Assembly (NCBI RefSeq): GCF_030817415.1
Contig: NZ_JAUSZI010000002.1
Span: 6,324,001 to 6,388,000, forward strand
From: Streptomyces umbrinus
Lineage (GTDB): Bacteria; Actinomycetota; Actinomycetes; Streptomycetales; Streptomycetaceae
Reading direction: 5' to 3'
Length of the DNA: 64,000 bases
Position numbers and translations under genes: made by a program. Numbering within the stretch: the first letter of the stretch is position 1; each line of letters starts with the position of its first letter. The notes below the pieces were generated by a model. The model saw only the letters and a list, made by a program, of their open reading frames with translations, was not told the DNA's origin and did not search any database. Positions 61,914 to 64,000 of this stretch are shown here, piece after piece.

Positions 61914-64000
61914 TCAGCGGCGGGGGTCGCGGAGCTTGCCGATCCGCTCCCGGTCGAGCCGCAGTTCGGTGCGGACCAGCCGGGTGATCCGGCCGATCAG
62001 CCTGTGCGTCAGCTCGTCGAGCTGGAAGTCGGTCAGGGAACGGGGGTCGAACTGGCCCTTGGCGACCGGGGTGTACTCGGGCGGCAGTTCGTCGGAGCCG
62101 GGCGTCTTGTGCTTCTTGTGCGGATCACTCGTGGAGCCGGACGCGGACACATCGCGCGACGAGGTGCCGTGGGCCGTGACGGTCGAGACGGCCGTGGTGG
62201 TCCTGGCGGGCGTCGGCTGGGGCCGACCGCCGCTGTCCCGTTGTACGGGGACGGGTGCGGGGGCCGCTGTTGTGGCGATGGTGTTTCCGGGTGCGCTGCC
62301 GGGTGCCTTGGGTGCGGCAGCGGCTTGCCGTTGGACAACTGGCGCGGCGGGAAGGGGATTTGGCCGCGGGGTCGTCCTCGGGGTGACGGCGGGCGGGGTG
62401 GTACCGGAACCCGGCTTGGCGGCCGAGAGGAGTGGCACGGCACGGCCGACGGGGGTGCTGGGGGCGACGGCCCGCTGTACCGCCGGCCGGGTGCCCGGGG
62501 ACGAGGGCCTGCGCAGCGGGACGGCTGTGGGGGTCGCCCGGCGCAGGGCGGCGGGGGGTGCCGCGGGCGTCGGGGCCGGGGCGAGGGCGCGAGCGGGGGT
62601 CAGGCTACGTACGGGAGTGCCTGCGGCGAGTGCGGGTGCGCTTGTGGTCGTGGTCGTGGTCGTGCGCTGCGCCGTGCGGGCGGGCGCCGGCCTGCCCGCG
62701 CCGGAGGGGGTCGCCGTGGCGCGTTGCACGGCAGGGGCGTTGGCGGCCGGGACCCGCAGAGGTACGGCCGGAGGGTGGTGGGGCGGTGCCGCAGGTGAGG
62801 GAGCCGGTGCCGGTGTCGGGGTTCCGTGGATCCGGGTGGCCGGTGGTGGTCCGGGCGTACGGTCCGGTGTCTTTCCCTGGAGCGCTGTCGCCGCACGCTG
62901 GACGGTGGGCGGCCCGTCAATGCCCGAACTGCCGGGAGAGGTACGCCCGGAGAGGGGTTGCGCGTCCGGGGGCGGGGTGGAGAGGGGGGCACCGAGGAGG
63001 GGGCGCTGCCGGGGGGCGGGCGTGGTGGCGCGCTGGACCGGGGTGTGCGCGGGGGCGGCCGGGGCGACGGTCGGTGGGGCGGCCGGGGCGACGGGGGGTG
63101 TCGAAGCGTGGGGCCGGTTTGCCGGGCTCGCGGGTGCGGTCGGCGGAGTTGAAGGGTTCGGGGGCGCGGGGGTGGCCGAGGCGACGGGGAGCTGAGCCGC
63201 CGGTCCCGGGAGTGCGGTCGTCGGACCGGTGGTGGACACGTTCCCCGAGGTCGGCGCGCCGAGGCCCAGACGCCGGGCCGGCCCGGAGGCACTCCGCTGC
63301 ACCGGGCGCGGGCCCGAGCCGGACGACGTGCTCGGAGAAACCGGCTTGGCGGCGGGGGCGACGGGGGCAGTGGGTCCACCCCGACTCGGGCCGGAAGCAG
63401 TCGGGTTCGCGGCGGGGGCCTTCCCTGCCTGGGAGCCCGGGGCCACCGGGTTGCCGGGGCTGGGCGGCCGGCTGTCGGCACGGGATGTCGTGGCTGAGGT
63501 GGCGGCCGTCCTGTCGGCAGGGTTCCCGGCTGCCGGACCGACGGGGCGAGTTGCCGGGCCGTCCTGGCCGCGGTCGGCCGTCGGACGGACGGGGCCGGGT
63601 GCGGTACCGGAGGAGCCGGTTGTGGATGGTGTAGCGGCAGTGCCGCTGGAACTGGCCGTCGCGCGTTGGATACTGGCAGCCGCGCTGCTGGAACGAGTCG
63701 CCGTACCACCGGAGTTGGCCGCCGCGTCCCTGGGGCCATTTGCTGTTCCGGCGGAGGCACTTGGCGTGCCGCTGGAACTGGTGGTCGCGCGTTGGATGTT
63801 GGCAGCTGCGCTGCCGGAACGGGCTGCCGTGCCACCGGAGTTGGACGCTGCGTCTCTGGGGCCGGTTGCTGTTCCGGCGGAGGCAGTTGGCGAGCTGCTG
63901 GAGTCGGTGGTCGCCCGCTGGACGTTGGCAGCCGTGCCGCTGGAACGGGTCGCTGCGCTGCCGGAGTTGGGCGCTGCGTTCTTGGGGCCGGTTGCCGTTT
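61914..64000 (-). CDS. long VQRA-repeat disordered protein of the CIS operon, 5' end outside the window
   Basis: The frame is open from the right edge of the window to TGA 61914, at least 695 residues. It is very rich in Ala, Pro, Thr and Ser, with recurring V/I-QRA(T/A/S) motifs (VQRATTPAP, VQRAVAPST, IQRATTSSS). The C-terminal 90 residues fold differently: GQFDPRSLTDFQLDELTHRL, then IGRITRLVRTELRLDRERIG. At the right edge it contains 126-bp tandem repeats. Such proteins accompany Streptomyces CIS operons; a role as a length-control or scaffold protein is only a guess. Confidence 0.75.
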   Translation of the reverse strand, partial: TATGPKNAAPNSGSAATRSSGTAANVQRATTDSSSSPTASAGTATGPRDAASNSGGTAARSGSAAANIQRATTSSSGTPSASAGTANGPRDAAANSGGTATRSSSAAASIQRATASSSGTAATPSTTGSSGTAPGPVRPTADRGQDGPATRPVGPAAGNPADRTAATSATTSRADSRPPSPGNPVAPGSQAGKAPAANPTASGPSRGGPTAPVAPAAKPVSPSTSSGSGPRPVQRSASGPARRLGLGAPTSGNVSTTGPTTALPGPAAQLPVASATPAPPNPSTPPTAPASPANRPHASTPPVAPAAPPTVAPAAPAHTPVQRATTPAPRQRPLLGAPLSTPPPDAQPLSGRTSPGSSGIDGPPTVQRAATALQGKTPDRTPGPPPATRIHGTPTPAPAPSPAAPPHHPPAVPLRVPAANAPAVQRATATPSGAGRPAPARTAQRTTTTTTTSAPALAAGTPVRSLTPARALAPAPTPAAPPAALRRATPTAVPLRRPSSPGTRPAVQRAVAPSTPVGRAVPLLSAAKPGSGTTPPAVTPRTTPRPNPLPAAPVVQRQAAAAPKAPGSAPGNTIATTAAPAPVPVQRDSGGRPQPTPARTTTAVSTVTAHGTSSRDVSASGSTSDPHKKHKTPGSDELPPEYTPVAKGQFDPRSLTDFQLDELTHRLIGRITRLVRTELRLDRERIGKLRDPRR
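63661..64000 (-). repeat. 126-bp in-frame tandem repeat (42 residues) in the VQRA protein
   Basis: Units start at 63661, 63787 and 63913 (exactly 126 apart) and continue past the window, so there are at least 2.7 copies. Each encodes QRAT followed by Ser/Gly-rich sequence and a GPRDA-type block (GPKNA in the last), in 42 residues. The units differ at a few percent to tens of percent of positions, so they are not an assembly artefact of one copy. Confidence 0.85.

Overview
The window is high-GC DNA from a Streptomyces-like actinomycete. The signs are GC-rich third codon positions, many GTG/TTG starts with GTGA or ATGA overlaps, Scr1-type XRE/DUF397 regulators, an actinobacterial gas-vesicle operon, and a Streptomyces-type phage-tail-like contractile injection system (CIS). 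No replication or rRNA genes are present. One intact tRNA, tRNA-Gly(CCC), lies at 33273-33343 on the minus strand.

Left part (1-33.3 kb): an accessory island. Three displaced 3' fragments of the tRNA-Gly gene (44 identical bases each, at 1432, 26374 and 32085) lie in direct repeat with the intact tRNA. Each has a terminator-like hairpin on one side and a conserved arm of about 150 bp on the other. They look like scars of three successive integrations at one attB site, but no integrase gene remains. The island holds vapBC, a broken TetR gene, an AT-richer insertion with a membrane protein and a HEPN-like protein, an XRE/DUF6879 trio, a compact eight-gene gas-vesicle operon (gvpO-A-F-G-J-L-S-K), and a dense set of partner-switching and stress genes. 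These include two STAS-GNAT modules, a RsbW-like ATPase, a GAF-ANTAR and two ANTAR proteins, a sigma B/F/G factor, Asp23, a CsbD-like protein, a PRC-barrel protein and small hydrophobic proteins. The two STAS-GNAT modules are direct repeats that bracket the gas-vesicle operon. A LysR/class A beta-lactamase-like divergent pair and two Tat-exported metallo-beta-lactamase-fold proteins follow. The island is rich in decay: amber-interrupted, frameshifted or truncated membrane-protein, TetR, methyltransferase, GAF/ANTAR, YihY-like and MerR genes.

Middle part (33.3-45.4 kb): ordinary core-like genes: a zinc-ribbon peptide, dcd (dCTP deaminase), a phosphoribosyltransferase, a DMT-type transporter behind a palindromic operator, GNAT, a molybdopterin oxidoreductase, a FAD oxidoreductase ending in a 179-bp full-length hairpin element, Yip1, a SnoaL-like protein, an anti-sigma-type ATPase, an Scr1 XRE/DUF397 pair and a VOC protein.

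Right part (40.9-53.2 kb): six exported seven-repeat FG-GAP proteins, five of them in one uninterrupted minus-strand array.

Right end (53.8-64 kb): the baseplate end of a CIS operon on the minus strand. In transcription order it reads VQRA-repeat protein, tube, LysM adaptor, VgrG-like spike, gp25, baseplate J (one probable single-base frameshift), gpI-like tail protein, and a zinc-ribbon/membrane/discoidin-like protein. Sheath, ATPase and other genes presumably lie beyond 64000.
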